From assembly GCF_020164555.1 (NCBI RefSeq), contig NZ_JAIQZB010000023.1:1-57018 (forward strand): a stretch of 57,018 nt of DNA, written 5' to 3'. The translations under genes were made by a program, and so were the position numbers. The stretch's first letter is position 1, and each line of letters begins with the position of its first letter. The notes below the pieces were generated by a model. The model was not told the origin of the DNA. It did no database searches and saw nothing but the letters and a program-made list of their open reading frames with translations. The stretch comes from Salegentibacter lacus. Lineage in GTDB: Bacteria > Bacteroidota > Bacteroidia > Flavobacteriales > Flavobacteriaceae. This document shows positions 26,786 through 35,587 of the stretch, in pieces.

Positions 26786-27070
26786 TTAAAGATATTTTTT
26801 TTCAACATAAAAAGGTCCAAAAGGCACCAGTGAGCATCCAAGTATTATTAGAAGTTCTTTAAAATTCCAATTTAAGGGTTTAAATAGCCAAACAGCACCA
26901 AATACATAAGCGATAAAAAGTACGCCGTGAGCCATTCCCACTTGTTGCACCATTTGTGGCATTTCCCAAATATATTTTAGTGGCATTGCGATAAATAATA
27001 ACATTAAAAATGAAAGTCCTTCCAGGATACTTACATATTTAAAAACAGTTTTTTGCTTTTCTAAGGGCAT
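26786..27070 (-). CDS. DUF3817 small membrane protein
   Basis: A 94-aa three-helix membrane protein. The family pattern is visible as FKYVSILEGLSFLMLLFIAMPLKY (in parts: FKYVSILEGLSFL, MPLKYIW) and the central VGMAHGVLFIAYV; the ending FGPFYVEKKYL is also typical. The function is unknown. It is the first gene of the operon with mscS. Confidence 0.88.
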   Translation of the reverse strand: MPLEKQKTVFKYVSILEGLSFLMLLFIAMPLKYIWEMPQMVQQVGMAHGVLFIAYVFGAVWLFKPLNWNFKELLIILGCSLVPFGPFYVEKKYL

Positions 27071-27088
27071 AGTTTAAAATTTAGATTG

Positions 27089-27096
27089 CAAAGATA
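27089..27096 (-). promoter_or_regulatory. -7 box of the DUF3817-mscS operon
   Basis: TATCTTTG on the minus strand is a full match to TAnnTTTG, 19 bp before the ATG at 27070. Confidence 0.45.
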
Positions 27097-27225
27097 GGTT
27101 TTATAGAGAATCTGGTAATTTAGAATAGACTTTTCGTTAAAATAATTAATAACCGAATTAGTATTTTCCTGACAGGTTTAACAAATTCATTTTTATTAAT
27201 TTGCGTACAAATAAAAATTAAAGAA

Positions 27226-28266
27226 ATGAGCTCTAAAATATTGGTAACCGGCGGACTTGGTTTTATAGGTTCTCACACGGTTGTTGCGCTTCAGGAACAA
27301 GGTCACGAGGTAGTGATTATAGATAACCTTTCTAATTCTTCTATAGATGTACTTGCAGGAATTACCAAAATTACTCAAAAAAACCCGGCTTTTGAAAATA
27401 TTGATCTTCGGAATAAAAACCAGGTTAAAGAATTTTTCGAAAAATACCCTGATATTGAAGGAGTAATTCATTTTGCTGCTTCTAAAGCAGTTGGTGAAAG
27501 TGTTGAAAATCCTTTGTTGTATTACGAAAATAACGTAGCAAGCTTAATTTATTTGCTTCAGGAACTACAGCTAAAAGAAAATGCATATTTTATTTTTAGT
27601 TCTTCCTGCACGGTTTATGGCCAGGCCGATAGTTTACCTATTACTGAAAATGCTCCGGTTAAAAAAGCCGAATCTCCCTACGGAAATACCAAGCAAATAG
27701 GAGAGGAGATTATAACTGATACCGCTAAAGTCAATAAGAATTTTAAAGCGATTTCGCTTAGATATTTTAATCCGATAGGAGCGCATCCCTCAACTGAAAT
27801 TGGAGAATTGCCAATTGGTACTCCACAAAATTTAATTCCATTTATTACGCAAACCGCTATTGGAAAAAGAAAAGAACTTTCGGTTTTTGGAGACGATTAT
27901 CCAACTCCGGATGGGACTTGCATTAGAGATTATATCCATGTGATGGATTTGGCTAAAGCTCACGTTGTTGCTTTAGAGAGACTTCAGCAAAATAAGGAGA
28001 AAAGCAATTTTGAAGTTTTTAATCTGGGAACGGGAAAAGGAAGCTCAGTTTTAGAAGTGATTAATTCTTTTGAACGTTCTACCGGCGAAAAATTACCTTA
28101 TAAAATTGTAGGCAGAAGGGAAGGAGATATTGTTTCGGCCTATGCCGATACCCAAAAGGCCAATGAAGAATTAGGCTGGAAAACCGAGAAGTATTTGGAT
28201 GAAGCTTTAAAAAGTGCCTGGGATTGGCAAAAGGAAGTTGTAAAAAGAGAAGAAAAAGAGAATTAG
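27226..28266 (+). CDS. galE: UDP-glucose 4-epimerase
   Basis: A 346-aa extended SDR enzyme interconverting UDP-glucose and UDP-galactose for surface polysaccharides. It has the NAD-binding TGGLGFIGSHT (residues 7-17), the catalytic FSSSCTVYG serine region and Y-x3-K in SPYGNTKQ, plus the GalE-type RYFNPIGAHPS and TPDGTCIRDYIHVMDLAKAH. Length is usual. It is transcribed alone and ends at a strong terminator. Confidence 0.95.
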   Translation: MSSKILVTGGLGFIGSHTVVALQEQGHEVVIIDNLSNSSIDVLAGITKITQKNPAFENIDLRNKNQVKEFFEKYPDIEGVIHFAASKAVGESVENPLLYYENNVASLIYLLQELQLKENAYFIFSSSCTVYGQADSLPITENAPVKKAESPYGNTKQIGEEIITDTAKVNKNFKAISLRYFNPIGAHPSTEIGELPIGTPQNLIPFITQTAIGKRKELSVFGDDYPTPDGTCIRDYIHVMDLAKAHVVALERLQQNKEKSNFEVFNLGTGKGSSVLEVINSFERSTGEKLPYKIVGRREGDIVSAYADTQKANEELGWKTEKYLDEALKSAWDWQKEVVKREEKEN

Positions 28267-28284
28267 TTTTTTCTGGTTTATATA

Positions 28285-28325
28285 AAAAAGGTCTGGAAGT
28301 AGAATCACTGCCAGACCTTTTTTGT
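28285..28325. terminator. Bidirectional terminator of galE and the YqaE gene
   Basis: AAAAAGGTCTGG (28284-28295) pairs with CCAGACCTTTTT (28311-28322), followed by a T run on both strands. It serves convergent galE (plus) and the Pmp3 gene (minus). Confidence 0.9.
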
Positions 28326-28346
28326 TTTCTTATTCAAATTCAGAAA

Positions 28347-28499
28347 CTAATCTGAACCATTTACTATAAATGCGTGAATCACTCCGGGAACCCAGCCTAA
28401 AGCGGTTAATAATAGACTTATTAAAAAAGTAACTCCCAAACCGTGTTTTAAGAAAACGGCCAAAGGAGGTAGTAGAATATTTAAAATGATGGTTAACAT
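28347..28499 (-). CDS. YqaE/Pmp3 family membrane peptide (50 aa)
   Basis: The two-helix peptide is read directly from the gap. It contains LPPLAVFLKHGLGVTF and LTALGWVPGVIHAFIV, the hallmark of the Pmp3/YqaE (UPF0057) family. These small membrane proteins respond to salt and membrane stress. Normal family length is about 50-55 aa, so it is complete. It ends just before the shared terminator. Confidence 0.9.
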   Translation of the reverse strand: MLTIILNILLPPLAVFLKHGLGVTFLISLLLTALGWVPGVIHAFIVNGSD

Positions 28500-28596
28500 A
28501 ATAATTTTTTTAATTGGTTATTTCTATCGAAATTACAGAGAAATACTAATCCTCCAATTAGATTTAACGGGTTCTTGGTACGGGTTTAACAAAATA

Positions 28597-29373
28597 TCAT
28601 GCTTTAAATTTTCGGTATTTAGCCAGCATAAATACATAAATACTGTAGCAAACCAAACCTGCAGCAACTAATCCCATTAGCCACGAACCATAGGGTGAAT
28701 CCTGTAAGAAAGAAAAAGCATCAGCGGTTCCTTTCATATCTGAAGTATTAGATTCTACAGCTGCTCTTATAAAGATATAAGCTAAAACCCCGAAAATAAT
28801 CCCGCGTGCAATCAAACCGAGATAGCCTGTATTTTTCACGGTTTTTCGTTTCTTTTCATCTGTAATAGAATCATAGCCAAAATCGTCAAGGAATTTCTTT
28901 GTTTTAGCTTTATTAAATTGGGCAATACTGGCTACAACCAGTCCTACACCTATGACTGCAAACACAACGACCCCAAGAGTTCCTGTAAGTCCGCCGCCAG
29001 ATCCGCCACCCGAGGAGGAACCGGCATTTATTAATTTCATAAATGCATAGACTGCCAGACCCAGATATAAAACGGCACTAATAAAATAGGCTACACGTTT
29101 TCCTTTGCCTTTTTTATCGTCTCCAATATTTTCAGGATCCTTAATTGACTGAATAAATCGCCAGGCCGAGTAGCACAAAAGCCCCAGGCCTATTAAAACC
29201 AGTAATGCATTTCCAAATGCCTGTTTCTGCAAAAATTCTATTACCTGTAAATTACTTGATTTTTGTCCCCCCATATTAAAGGCCGCGAGAAATGTAAGTA
29301 TTCCCATGATACCATAAACAGTGGCTTTGGCGACATAACCCACCCGGGCCATCTTTTTCAATTTAGAATCCAT
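28597..29373 (-). CDS. DUF1206 membrane protein
   Basis: The 258-aa six-helix protein consists of three DUF1206 repeats of two helices each. The signature is visible at the start of each repeat: ARVGYVAKATVYGIMGILTF (residues 9-28), KRVAYFISAVLYLGLAVYAF and KNTGYLGLIARGIIFGVLAY. A glycine/serine stretch (GSSSGGGSGGG) follows in repeat two. Its function is unknown. Confidence 0.88.
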   Translation of the reverse strand: MDSKLKKMARVGYVAKATVYGIMGILTFLAAFNMGGQKSSNLQVIEFLQKQAFGNALLVLIGLGLLCYSAWRFIQSIKDPENIGDDKKGKGKRVAYFISAVLYLGLAVYAFMKLINAGSSSGGGSGGGLTGTLGVVVFAVIGVGLVVASIAQFNKAKTKKFLDDFGYDSITDEKKRKTVKNTGYLGLIARGIIFGVLAYIFIRAAVESNTSDMKGTADAFSFLQDSPYGSWLMGLVAAGLVCYSIYVFMLAKYRKFKA

Positions 29374-29457
29374 TTTCTTAAAAATTTGTTTGGTTGGTAA
29401 ACTAAATTTAAATTTTTGAAAACAGATAAACGAAAACTTGGGAAAATTTTAAAGGTT

Positions 29458-29553
29458 TGCTTGATTGCGATTTAAAAACTCCCAGGCTTGCCTCCTAAAT
29501 TAAATAATGGTACATAATGAATGCTTCGGGGCTTGGTCCGAGGAGGTTTAGTG
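29458..29553 (+). repeat. Dispersed intergenic element, copy D
   Basis: Lacks the left dyad's first arm but keeps GCGATTTAAAAACTCCCAGG, TTGCCTCCTAAATTAAATAAT, AATGCTTCGGGGCTTGGTCC and GAGGAGGTTTAGTGG. It lies between the DUF1206 start and the stop codon of the VTT gene. Confidence 0.6.
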
Positions 29554-29633
29554 GAAATTTAAAAAACTGAAATGATCTTTAAATTTTTGATTTTTGAAAA
29601 GATAAATATGAAAAATATTTAATGATAAAAACT

Positions 29634-30251
29634 TTAAACCATTTCAAAAATAACCAGGGCGTACAGGTAAAATCTTACAAAGCGCAGTAATCCAAACATC
29701 AGGTAACTCGGGAATTGGAATTTTATGATACCCGCCGCGATACTCGTCATTGCAAAAGGTATTGGAAGTAAAGCACCCACAATAATTAAAAACCCACCCC
29801 ATTTACGGGTGTTCTTTATATGCTGCGCCATTTTTACTTCAATGGCTTCGTGTACAGCCGGTATTTTGGTCATCCATCTACCTATAAAATAGGAAATTAC
29901 TCCTCCTAAATAAGAAGCTAAAGCCAATAAAGAAAGGTATAGAATAGGACTGGCAGATTTCCCGGACCAGGCGATAAATAATTCTGGTGGAATTAAACCC
30001 AGTAAAGATTCTGAAGCAAAGAAAACACTAATAATACCCAGTGGCGAATAAGTTTCAGTCACTGTAACAAGCATTTGCTCAATATCAAGAACCCAACAAT
30101 CTATGGCTAATAGTGCAGCGATAAATAAAATTATGGGTAAAATTGCCTTTTTTACGCTTTTCCAAACAAAAGTATAAAAACCGGTATAACTATAATACTG
30201 GTGCAACAAGCGTATGCGCGACTTCTTTTTAGATTTCGCATCTTTCTTCAT
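29634..30251 (-). CDS. VTT-domain (DedA/SNARE-associated-like) membrane protein
   Basis: A 205-aa protein of the DedA/TVP38 superfamily of lipid scramblase-like membrane proteins. It has a basic N-terminus and one helix (about 30-50), then the VTT core with FFASESLLGLIPPELFIAW, YLGGVISYFIGRWM and GGFLIIVGALLPIPFAMTS (in parts). The start at 30251 is chosen over an in-frame TTG at 30269. This ATG has an AAAGGAG eight bases upstream, rare in this window. It is distinct from the TVP38-type copy at 50.9 kb. Confidence 0.8.
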   Translation of the reverse strand: MKKDAKSKKKSRIRLLHQYYSYTGFYTFVWKSVKKAILPIILFIAALLAIDCWVLDIEQMLVTVTETYSPLGIISVFFASESLLGLIPPELFIAWSGKSASPILYLSLLALASYLGGVISYFIGRWMTKIPAVHEAIEVKMAQHIKNTRKWGGFLIIVGALLPIPFAMTSIAAGIIKFQFPSYLMFGLLRFVRFYLYALVIFEMV

Positions 30252-30352
30252 CAAATTCTCCTTTAGCAATTTTCTTATTAAGGTATTTTAATAAGATTTT
30301 TATGCCGACTAATATTCAAATACCAGACCAGTTTACTTTTTCAAGTTAAAAT

Positions 30353-30727
30353 CTAGTTTTCTTCAGCATACTCATTGAAAGCTTTTACATATTCACGCAG
30401 TTCCAATTCATTTACACGATTTGAAGGATCGGCCATTAAAGAAAGTAAATAATCCAGGCTTTCCTGTCCCGTTGCTTCTTCCTGTACCGGTGCTTCTTCA
30501 CCTTCTTCTATCGGATCATCCTCTGGGATGGCAATATTAAAAGAATCGTAAGTATCTACATGTTCGTAAGTTAACCTGATGGCTTTTGCCAATAAAGGCT
30601 GCCCTTCTTCTACAACAAGGGTTCTTAATTCTTTCAGGTCGTTTACCAAAGTATTGGTAATTATTCCGTTGCGCATTAAATCACGCTGAATCTTATTGAG
30701 TAATTTTTGGGCTTTGATATTATTCAA
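30353..30727 (-). CDS. Conserved hypothetical acidic protein (124 aa)
   Basis: A small cytosolic helical protein. The N-terminal half is basic and helical (NIKAQKLLNKIQRDLMRNGI). An acidic linker (DDPIEEGEEAPVQEEATG) divides it from a C-terminal helical piece (LREYVKAFNEYAEEN). It has no signal peptide or recognisable domain. The only usable start is TTG at 30725-30727: an in-frame stop lies six codons upstream and the next ATG is at residue 18, inside the helical part. A -7 box precedes it. Confidence 0.7.
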   Translation of the reverse strand: MNNIKAQKLLNKIQRDLMRNGIITNTLVNDLKELRTLVVEEGQPLLAKAIRLTYEHVDTYDSFNIAIPEDDPIEEGEEAPVQEEATGQESLDYLLSLMADPSNRVNELELREYVKAFNEYAEEN

Positions 30728-30764
30728 GAGAATATAAGTTAATCAGGTTACACTAATTTTTTTG

Positions 30765-30772
30765 CAAATGTA
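30765..30772 (-). promoter_or_regulatory. -7 box of the 124-aa gene
   Basis: TACATTTG on the minus strand is a full match to TAnnTTTG, 38 bp before the TTG start at 30727. Confidence 0.4.
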
Positions 30773-30961
30773 CTGCTTTCGTAGTTTTATAAAACATTTT
30801 AACAAAGAAATTAAGAAGCCAAATTAAGCAGGGAAGGTAGATGTTGAGGAAATCATTTTTCTAAGTAGGAAAATATTCTTTATTGAATACCCTGAGGGCA
30901 ATGGTCCTTAAAATTAACAATATCTTAGTCCTTAAGATTTCAGCAAAATAGCATTGTTTAG

Positions 30962-30969
30962 TAGCTTTA
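30962..30969 (+). promoter_or_regulatory. -7 box of the first SDR gene
   Basis: TAGCTTTA fits TAnnTTTG except the last base. A TTTC lies 20 bp upstream as a -33-like element. The ATG is 26 bp downstream. Confidence 0.4.
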
Positions 30970-30994
30970 GCATAATTAAAAAATTAAAATTAAT

Positions 30995-31705
30995 ATGAGT
31001 TCATTAAAAGGAAAAGTTGCATTTATAACTGGTGGAAGTAAAGGTATTGGCTACGGCGTTGCCCAATCACTTCTAGACTTAGGAATGAAAGTAGCTATAA
31101 CAAGCCGATCTAAGGATGCTGCTGAAAAGGTTGCAAAAGAATTAAGCGCTACTGATGCATTAGGATTGGAAGCCGATGTTAGAAATTTTGAAAGCCAGGA
31201 GAAAGCTGTAAAAGCGGCAATAGATAAATTTGGACAACTCGATGTTATGGTTGCAAATGCCGGAATTGGGCATTTTGGATCTATAGACGAGTTATCGCCA
31301 GAAAAATGGCAGGAAACTATAGACACCAATCTTACCGGTGTTTTCTATAGCGTGAAATCCAGTTTAGATGCTTTAGAGAAATCTAAAGGATACCTTATCA
31401 CTATTTCCAGCCTTGCAGGAACTAACTTTTTTGCCGGTGGTGCTGCTTATAACGCTAGTAAATTTGGCTTAACAGGGTTTACTCAGGCAGTGATGTTAGA
31501 CCTTAGACAAAAAGGAATTAATGTAAGTACCATTATGCCGGGTTCTGTAGCTACGCATTTTAACGACCATACGCCAAATGAAGAAGATGCCTGGAAAATC
31601 CAGCCGGAAGATATTGGAGAACTAGTGGTAGATTTACTTAAAATGAATAAACGAACCTTGCCAAGTAAGATAGAGGTAAGGCCATCGCAACCACCTAAGA
31701 AATAA
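30995..31705 (+). CDS. SDR family NAD(P)-dependent oxidoreductase
   Basis: A 236-aa classical short-chain dehydrogenase. It has the cofactor motif TGGSKGIG (residues 11-18), VANAGIGHFG, the catalytic serine in TISSLAG and Y-x3-K in AAYNASKFGLTGFTQ. The substrate is not predictable; 3-ketoacyl reductases and sugar dehydrogenases share these motifs. It is closed by its own terminator, so is separate from arsR. Confidence 0.9.
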   Translation: MSSLKGKVAFITGGSKGIGYGVAQSLLDLGMKVAITSRSKDAAEKVAKELSATDALGLEADVRNFESQEKAVKAAIDKFGQLDVMVANAGIGHFGSIDELSPEKWQETIDTNLTGVFYSVKSSLDALEKSKGYLITISSLAGTNFFAGGAAYNASKFGLTGFTQAVMLDLRQKGINVSTIMPGSVATHFNDHTPNEEDAWKIQPEDIGELVVDLLKMNKRTLPSKIEVRPSQPPKK

Positions 31706-31722
31706 AGAATAGAAGGTTTTAG

Positions 31723-31767
31723 AAAAGAGGTTTTGTAAGTTAATTTATAAAACCTCTTTTTTTGAAA
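31723..31767 (+). terminator. Terminator after the first SDR gene
   Basis: A 16-bp stem (31723-31738 with 31745-31760, one wobble) with a 6-nt loop is followed by TTTTTTT. Confidence 0.9.
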
Positions 31768-31782
31768 ACTCATTTATCGTAA

Positions 31783-31792
31783 TATTGCAATA
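31783..31792. promoter_or_regulatory. Candidate ArsR operator
   Basis: TATTGCAATA is a perfect 10-bp palindrome 13 bp before the arsR-like ATG. A TAATATTG next to it could be a weak -7 box. Autoregulation by the ArsR-type protein is the simplest reading, not proven. Confidence 0.3.
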
Positions 31793-31805
31793 AATAATTT
31801 TTAAA

Positions 31806-32138
31806 ATGGGTCTAACAAAATCCGAAATATTCAGTCCGCTGCAAAACGAACTGTCAGGAATAGCCAAAGTTTTAGGGCATCCCGCAAGAATTGCAATTCT
31901 TCAGGAAATTATTAAATCGAAATCCTGCATTTGTGGAGATCTCGTTCAGGAAATCGGACTTGCACAACCCACGATTTCACAGCATTTAAAAGAACTAAAA
32001 AATGTAGGTCTCATCAAAGGAGATATTGAAGGTACCCGGGTTTGTTACTGCATTAATCCTGAAAAATGGGTCCAGGTAAAAGAGCTTTTTGCAGCTTTTC
32101 TTGATTCTAATATTCCTGAAGGCGAAGATTGCTGCTAA
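31806..32138 (+). CDS. arsR: ArsR/SmtB family metalloregulator
   Basis: A 110-aa winged-helix repressor that leaves DNA on metal or metalloid binding. The recognition helix is in QPTISQHLKELKNVGLI (54-70). Possible thiol ligands are C41 and C43 (SCICGDL, in the position of the ELCVCDL motif of ArsR), C80 and C82, and the C-terminal C109-C110. Cysteine content and the ArsO-like gene 88 bp downstream suggest arsenite, but other thiophilic metals are possible. Confidence 0.88.
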   Translation: MGLTKSEIFSPLQNELSGIAKVLGHPARIAILQEIIKSKSCICGDLVQEIGLAQPTISQHLKELKNVGLIKGDIEGTRVCYCINPEKWVQVKELFAAFLDSNIPEGEDCC

Positions 32139-32226
32139 TAGGCGTTGAAGTTTCTATATTATTCTATCTGTTGAGTTCAGGGTTTTAGATGAAATAAAAA
32201 AGTATTTTGAAGAAAAATTAGTGAAA

Positions 32227-33282
32227 ATGGCTGAAGTTTATGATGTTATTATAATTGGAGGAGGCCAAAGCGGACTTGCCTGCGCCTATTATTTAAGAAG
32301 AACAAAGCTAAATTATTTAATTCTTGACGATCAGGAATCCTGTGGTGGAGCCTGGCAAAAAACCTGGGATTCACTCAGACTTTTCTCTCCAGCCGATCAT
32401 TCTTCGCTACCGGGTTGGCTTATGCCAAAAACCGAAGATGGGTTTCCACCAAAAGATCATGTGATTAATTATTTATGCAAATATGAAGAGCGTTATGATC
32501 TTAACATAAAGAGACCAGTGATTGTTGATGTTGTTGAAAAAGAATCAGGTGTTTTTAAGATAAAAACTTCAGCTGGTAATTTTTCAGCTAAGACAATCAT
32601 TTCTGCAACCGGGACCTGGAAAGCTCCGTTTATTCCGAAGGTTAAAGGAATTGATATTTTCCGAGGAAAACAACTTCATTCAGCTCATTATAGAAATCCG
32701 GATGATCTTGAAAGCAAAAAAGTACTCATTATTGGTGAAGGAAACTCGGGAGCACAAATTTTAGCTGAAGTGTCCAAAGTTGCCAATACAAGCTGGGCTA
32801 CTTTAAAAGACCCCGAATTTTTACCCGACGATGTAGACGGTAGGGTGCTTTTTGATGTGGCCACGGCAAAGTATAAAGCCGAAAAGGAAGGAAAGAAATT
32901 TGATCCTAAAGATTATAATCTTGGGAATATTGTGATGGTACCACCGGTGAAGGAAGCCAGGGAAAGGGGAGTGCTTAAAAGTAAAGGCAGTTTCAAAGAA
33001 TTTACCGAGGATGGCGTGATTTGGGAAGACGGAACGAAAGAAGAATTTGATACTGTAATTTGGTGTACCGGTTTTCATTATGCTACAAGTCATTTAAAGA
33101 GTATTGCAGAAACCGATACTAAAGGGAAAATTAAAACACAGGGAACTAAAGCTGAAAATGTTGCAGGATTATGGGTAGTAGGCTATGGCGGCTGGACGGG
33201 TTATGCTTCGGCAACTTTAATTGGCGTTGGGAGAAGTGCAAGAGGCACTAGTAAGGAGATTATAGAATTTCTTAAAGATTAA
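32227..33282 (+). CDS. ArsO-like NAD(P)H-dependent flavin monooxygenase
   Basis: The 351-aa enzyme has two dinucleotide folds: FAD site IIIGGGQSGLACAYYL (residues 7-22) and NAD(P)H site VLIIGEGNSGAQIL (about 163-176). The conserved SLRLFSPADHSSLPGWLMP and GGAWQKTWDS match proteins called ArsO, found in ars operons, of uncertain reaction. The start is taken at ATG 32227 rather than the GTG two codons earlier. It follows an ArsR-type gene, supporting a role in (metalloid) resistance. No arsC, arsM or arsenite pump occurs in this window. Confidence 0.8.
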   Translation: MAEVYDVIIIGGGQSGLACAYYLRRTKLNYLILDDQESCGGAWQKTWDSLRLFSPADHSSLPGWLMPKTEDGFPPKDHVINYLCKYEERYDLNIKRPVIVDVVEKESGVFKIKTSAGNFSAKTIISATGTWKAPFIPKVKGIDIFRGKQLHSAHYRNPDDLESKKVLIIGEGNSGAQILAEVSKVANTSWATLKDPEFLPDDVDGRVLFDVATAKYKAEKEGKKFDPKDYNLGNIVMVPPVKEARERGVLKSKGSFKEFTEDGVIWEDGTKEEFDTVIWCTGFHYATSHLKSIAETDTKGKIKTQGTKAENVAGLWVVGYGGWTGYASATLIGVGRSARGTSKEIIEFLKD

Positions 33283-33431
33283 TTATTTAGATTCAGAAGT
33301 AAATATTCCAGAATAGCTAATTTCCTAAAAATTTTAAGAGCTTGTCTTCCTAATTATTGATGTATGTTAGGCTATGCCGTTAAATGCGTACTAAAAATCT
33401 AAAATTACTGGTTTCAGTCTTTTCATTCCTA

Positions 33432-33439
33432 TAGTTTTG
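33432..33439 (+). promoter_or_regulatory. -7 box of the second SDR gene
   Basis: TAGTTTTG is a full match to TAnnTTTG, 30 bp before the ATG at 33462. Confidence 0.45.
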
Positions 33440-33461
33440 ATTAAAACCAAAAAAAATAGAT

Positions 33462-34208
33462 ATGAGTATTAAAGGAAAGACTATAATAATTACCGGAGCA
33501 TCAAGTGGAATTGGAGAAGCTACCGCTAAGAAGTTATCTCAAGAAGGGGCTAATGTAGTTCTAAGCGCTCGTCGTGAAGATAGATTGAAATCTTTAAAAG
33601 ATGAAATTGAAAAGAATGGCGGAATGGCTTTAGTTGTTCCGGGCGATGTTACTAAAAAAGAAGATTTTAAAAAGATTGTTTCGGCAACTTTAGAAGAATT
33701 TGGAAGTATTGACGGGATTATAAATAACGCAGGTTTAATGCCACTTTCCTATGTTAAAAATCTACACACAGAAGAGTGGGATAAAATGATAGATGTCAAT
33801 ATTAAAGGTGTTACAAATGGTGTAGCAGCTGTTTTGCCAACAATGATGGAGCAAAAAAGCGGACATATTATCAATATTTCTTCCAGTGCAGGACATAAAT
33901 ACTATCCTGGGGGAGCCGTTTATTGCGCTACCAAAGCAGCGGTGAAAATGTTTAGCGAAGGTCTTAGGGCAGAATTAGCTCCTAATTTCGGAATCAATGT
34001 AACATCCATCGATCCAGGTTTTGTATCTACCGAATTGACTGATACAATTACCGATGATGAGATCAAAAAAGATATGGAGCCAATGTTTAAAGAATTAACT
34101 CCATTGCAAGCTCAGGATATTGCAGATGCAATTTTTTATTCATTAAGTCAGCCAAAAAGAGCTAACATAAACGATGTTTATATTATGCCAACAGATCAGG
34201 AACAATAG
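33462..34208 (+). CDS. SDR family oxidoreductase
   Basis: A 248-aa classical SDR with TGASSGIGEA (11-20), ARREDR (suggesting NADPH), INNAGLMPLS, NISSSAG and Y-x3-K in AVYCATKAAVKMF. It resembles the serine 3-dehydrogenase/YdfG-type group, but the substrate is open. It is only distantly similar to the SDR at 31 kb and has its own promoter and terminator. Confidence 0.9.
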   Translation: MSIKGKTIIITGASSGIGEATAKKLSQEGANVVLSARREDRLKSLKDEIEKNGGMALVVPGDVTKKEDFKKIVSATLEEFGSIDGIINNAGLMPLSYVKNLHTEEWDKMIDVNIKGVTNGVAAVLPTMMEQKSGHIINISSSAGHKYYPGGAVYCATKAAVKMFSEGLRAELAPNFGINVTSIDPGFVSTELTDTITDDEIKKDMEPMFKELTPLQAQDIADAIFYSLSQPKRANINDVYIMPTDQEQ

Positions 34209-34234
34209 AGTTTTTGTAAAATCTTACCTAAATT

Positions 34235-34276
34235 AAAAAAGGTTGTTTGGAATTTCTCCAGACAACCTTTTTTTGT
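34235..34276. terminator. Bidirectional terminator between convergent genes
   Basis: AAAAAAGGTTGTTTGG (34235-34250) pairs with CCAGACAACCTTTTTT (34259-34274, one wobble). T runs occur on both sides. Confidence 0.9.
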
Positions 34277-34308
34277 TTCCGGGCAAAGTAAAGCCCCAAC
34301 ATACTTAC

Positions 34309-35304
34309 TTAAATTTCAACCACCATTTTTCCGGTATTTTTTCCTTCAAAAAGATCTAAATATGCCTGTGGTGTTTCCTCAAAACCTTTTACGATGGTTT
34401 CATCATACTTTAATTTTCCTTCACTTAACCAACCGGCCAGTTCTTTTATGGCGCTTTCAAATTCATTAAAATGATTACGTACTAAAAAACCCTGCATCAA
34501 AGCACTTTTCTTAATTAAAATACCTTCCAGTCGTGGACCCGTCGGCATTTCTTTTTCGTTGTAAATAGAAATTGCACCGCAATTTATAATTCTGGCAAAA
34601 CGGTTAATATTCATCATTACTGCATCCAGGATTTCGCCACCTACATTATCGAAATATACATCTACACCGTCTAGACAGTTTTCTGCGATAGCTTTCTGCA
34701 TATTTTCGGTGGTTTTATAATTGATTCCTGCATCGTAACCGAATTGCTTCTTTATGTGATCTATTTTTTCATCGCTTCCCGCAATTCCTATCACTTTGCA
34801 GCCCTTTATTTTTCCAATCTGTCCTGCTACACTACCCACGGCTCCAGCCGCACCTGAAACAACGAGGGTTTCATCTTTTTCAGGTTTTCCAATATGTTTT
34901 AGTGCTAAATGAGCAGTTAGACCGGTTAAGCCCAGGATGCCCAGATAGGCACTGGGTTTTGCTAAATTGGTGTCGATTTTATTTAGATTTTCACCGGAAT
35001 GGGTTTGAAAAAGTTCCCACTTCAACATTCCGCTTAGAAAATCTCCTGTGTTAAAATCATCGTTATTGCTCTCCACAACTTCAGCAACCAACATAGATTC
35101 TATGGGTTTATCCAGTTCAAATGGCGGGATATAAGATTCCTCGTCCCGCATTCTTCCGCGTAAATAAGGATCTACTGAAATATATTTGGTTTCCAGTAAA
35201 ATCTCTCCATTCTTTGGGGATGGTTTTTCGATTTTGGTGATTTCAAAATCTGAAAGGGAAGGTTTTCCCTTTGGTCGGTTTTTTAAAAGTATGCTTTTAT
35301 TCAT
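34309..35304 (-). CDS. NADP-dependent MDR oxidoreductase (CurA/PTGR-like)
   Basis: A 331-aa zinc-free medium-chain reductase. The N-terminal domain has SVDPYLRGRM, typical of the alkenal/prostaglandin reductase group. The nucleotide motif is SGAAGAVGSVAGQIGKIKG, and the late motif NCGAISIYN is also characteristic. Relatives reduce the C=C bond of alpha,beta-unsaturated carbonyls, a detoxification activity. It is monocistronic on the minus strand. Confidence 0.9.
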   Translation of the reverse strand: MNKSILLKNRPKGKPSLSDFEITKIEKPSPKNGEILLETKYISVDPYLRGRMRDEESYIPPFELDKPIESMLVAEVVESNNDDFNTGDFLSGMLKWELFQTHSGENLNKIDTNLAKPSAYLGILGLTGLTAHLALKHIGKPEKDETLVVSGAAGAVGSVAGQIGKIKGCKVIGIAGSDEKIDHIKKQFGYDAGINYKTTENMQKAIAENCLDGVDVYFDNVGGEILDAVMMNINRFARIINCGAISIYNEKEMPTGPRLEGILIKKSALMQGFLVRNHFNEFESAIKELAGWLSEGKLKYDETIVKGFEETPQAYLDLFEGKNTGKMVVEI

Positions 35305-35560
35305 TTCTAAACTGATTTAATTATTTAACGAATTGAAATCTTATTACCGGTACTAGCCGGTCTTATAATCATATTTAGTAAATTACTGCTATGTGTAAGA
35401 TTCTGCAACTCACGAATATTAATTTAAACTTAAAATCATACTTCAGGGAAACTTGCAACGTATTAAGTTGAACAAATAGAATATTTAGAAGATTGAACTT
35501 AACTTAAGTAGTAAATGTTATCATTTCTTAAAGAAGTGGTTGATACTCTATAATACAACG

Positions 35561-35568
35561 TAACTTTG
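35561..35568 (+). promoter_or_regulatory. -7 box of the FUSC operon
   Basis: TAACTTTG is a full match to TAnnTTTG. GTTG about 18 bp upstream is a -33-like element. It lies only 20 bp before the TTG start codon. Confidence 0.5.
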
Positions 35569-35587
35569 CTCAAAAAAAGAACAAGAT

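Noticed and set aside
33283-33431. Further copy of the dispersed element behind the ArsO-like gene
   Set aside because: Only loose similarity (GCTTGTC, TTAGGCTATGCC); neither hairpin is present.
35346-35361. ACCGG/CCGGT hairpin in the MDR/FUSC gap as a terminator
   Set aside because: 5-bp stem with no T run, upstream of both divergent genes; nothing else supports a function. The rest of 35305-35560 shows no gene.
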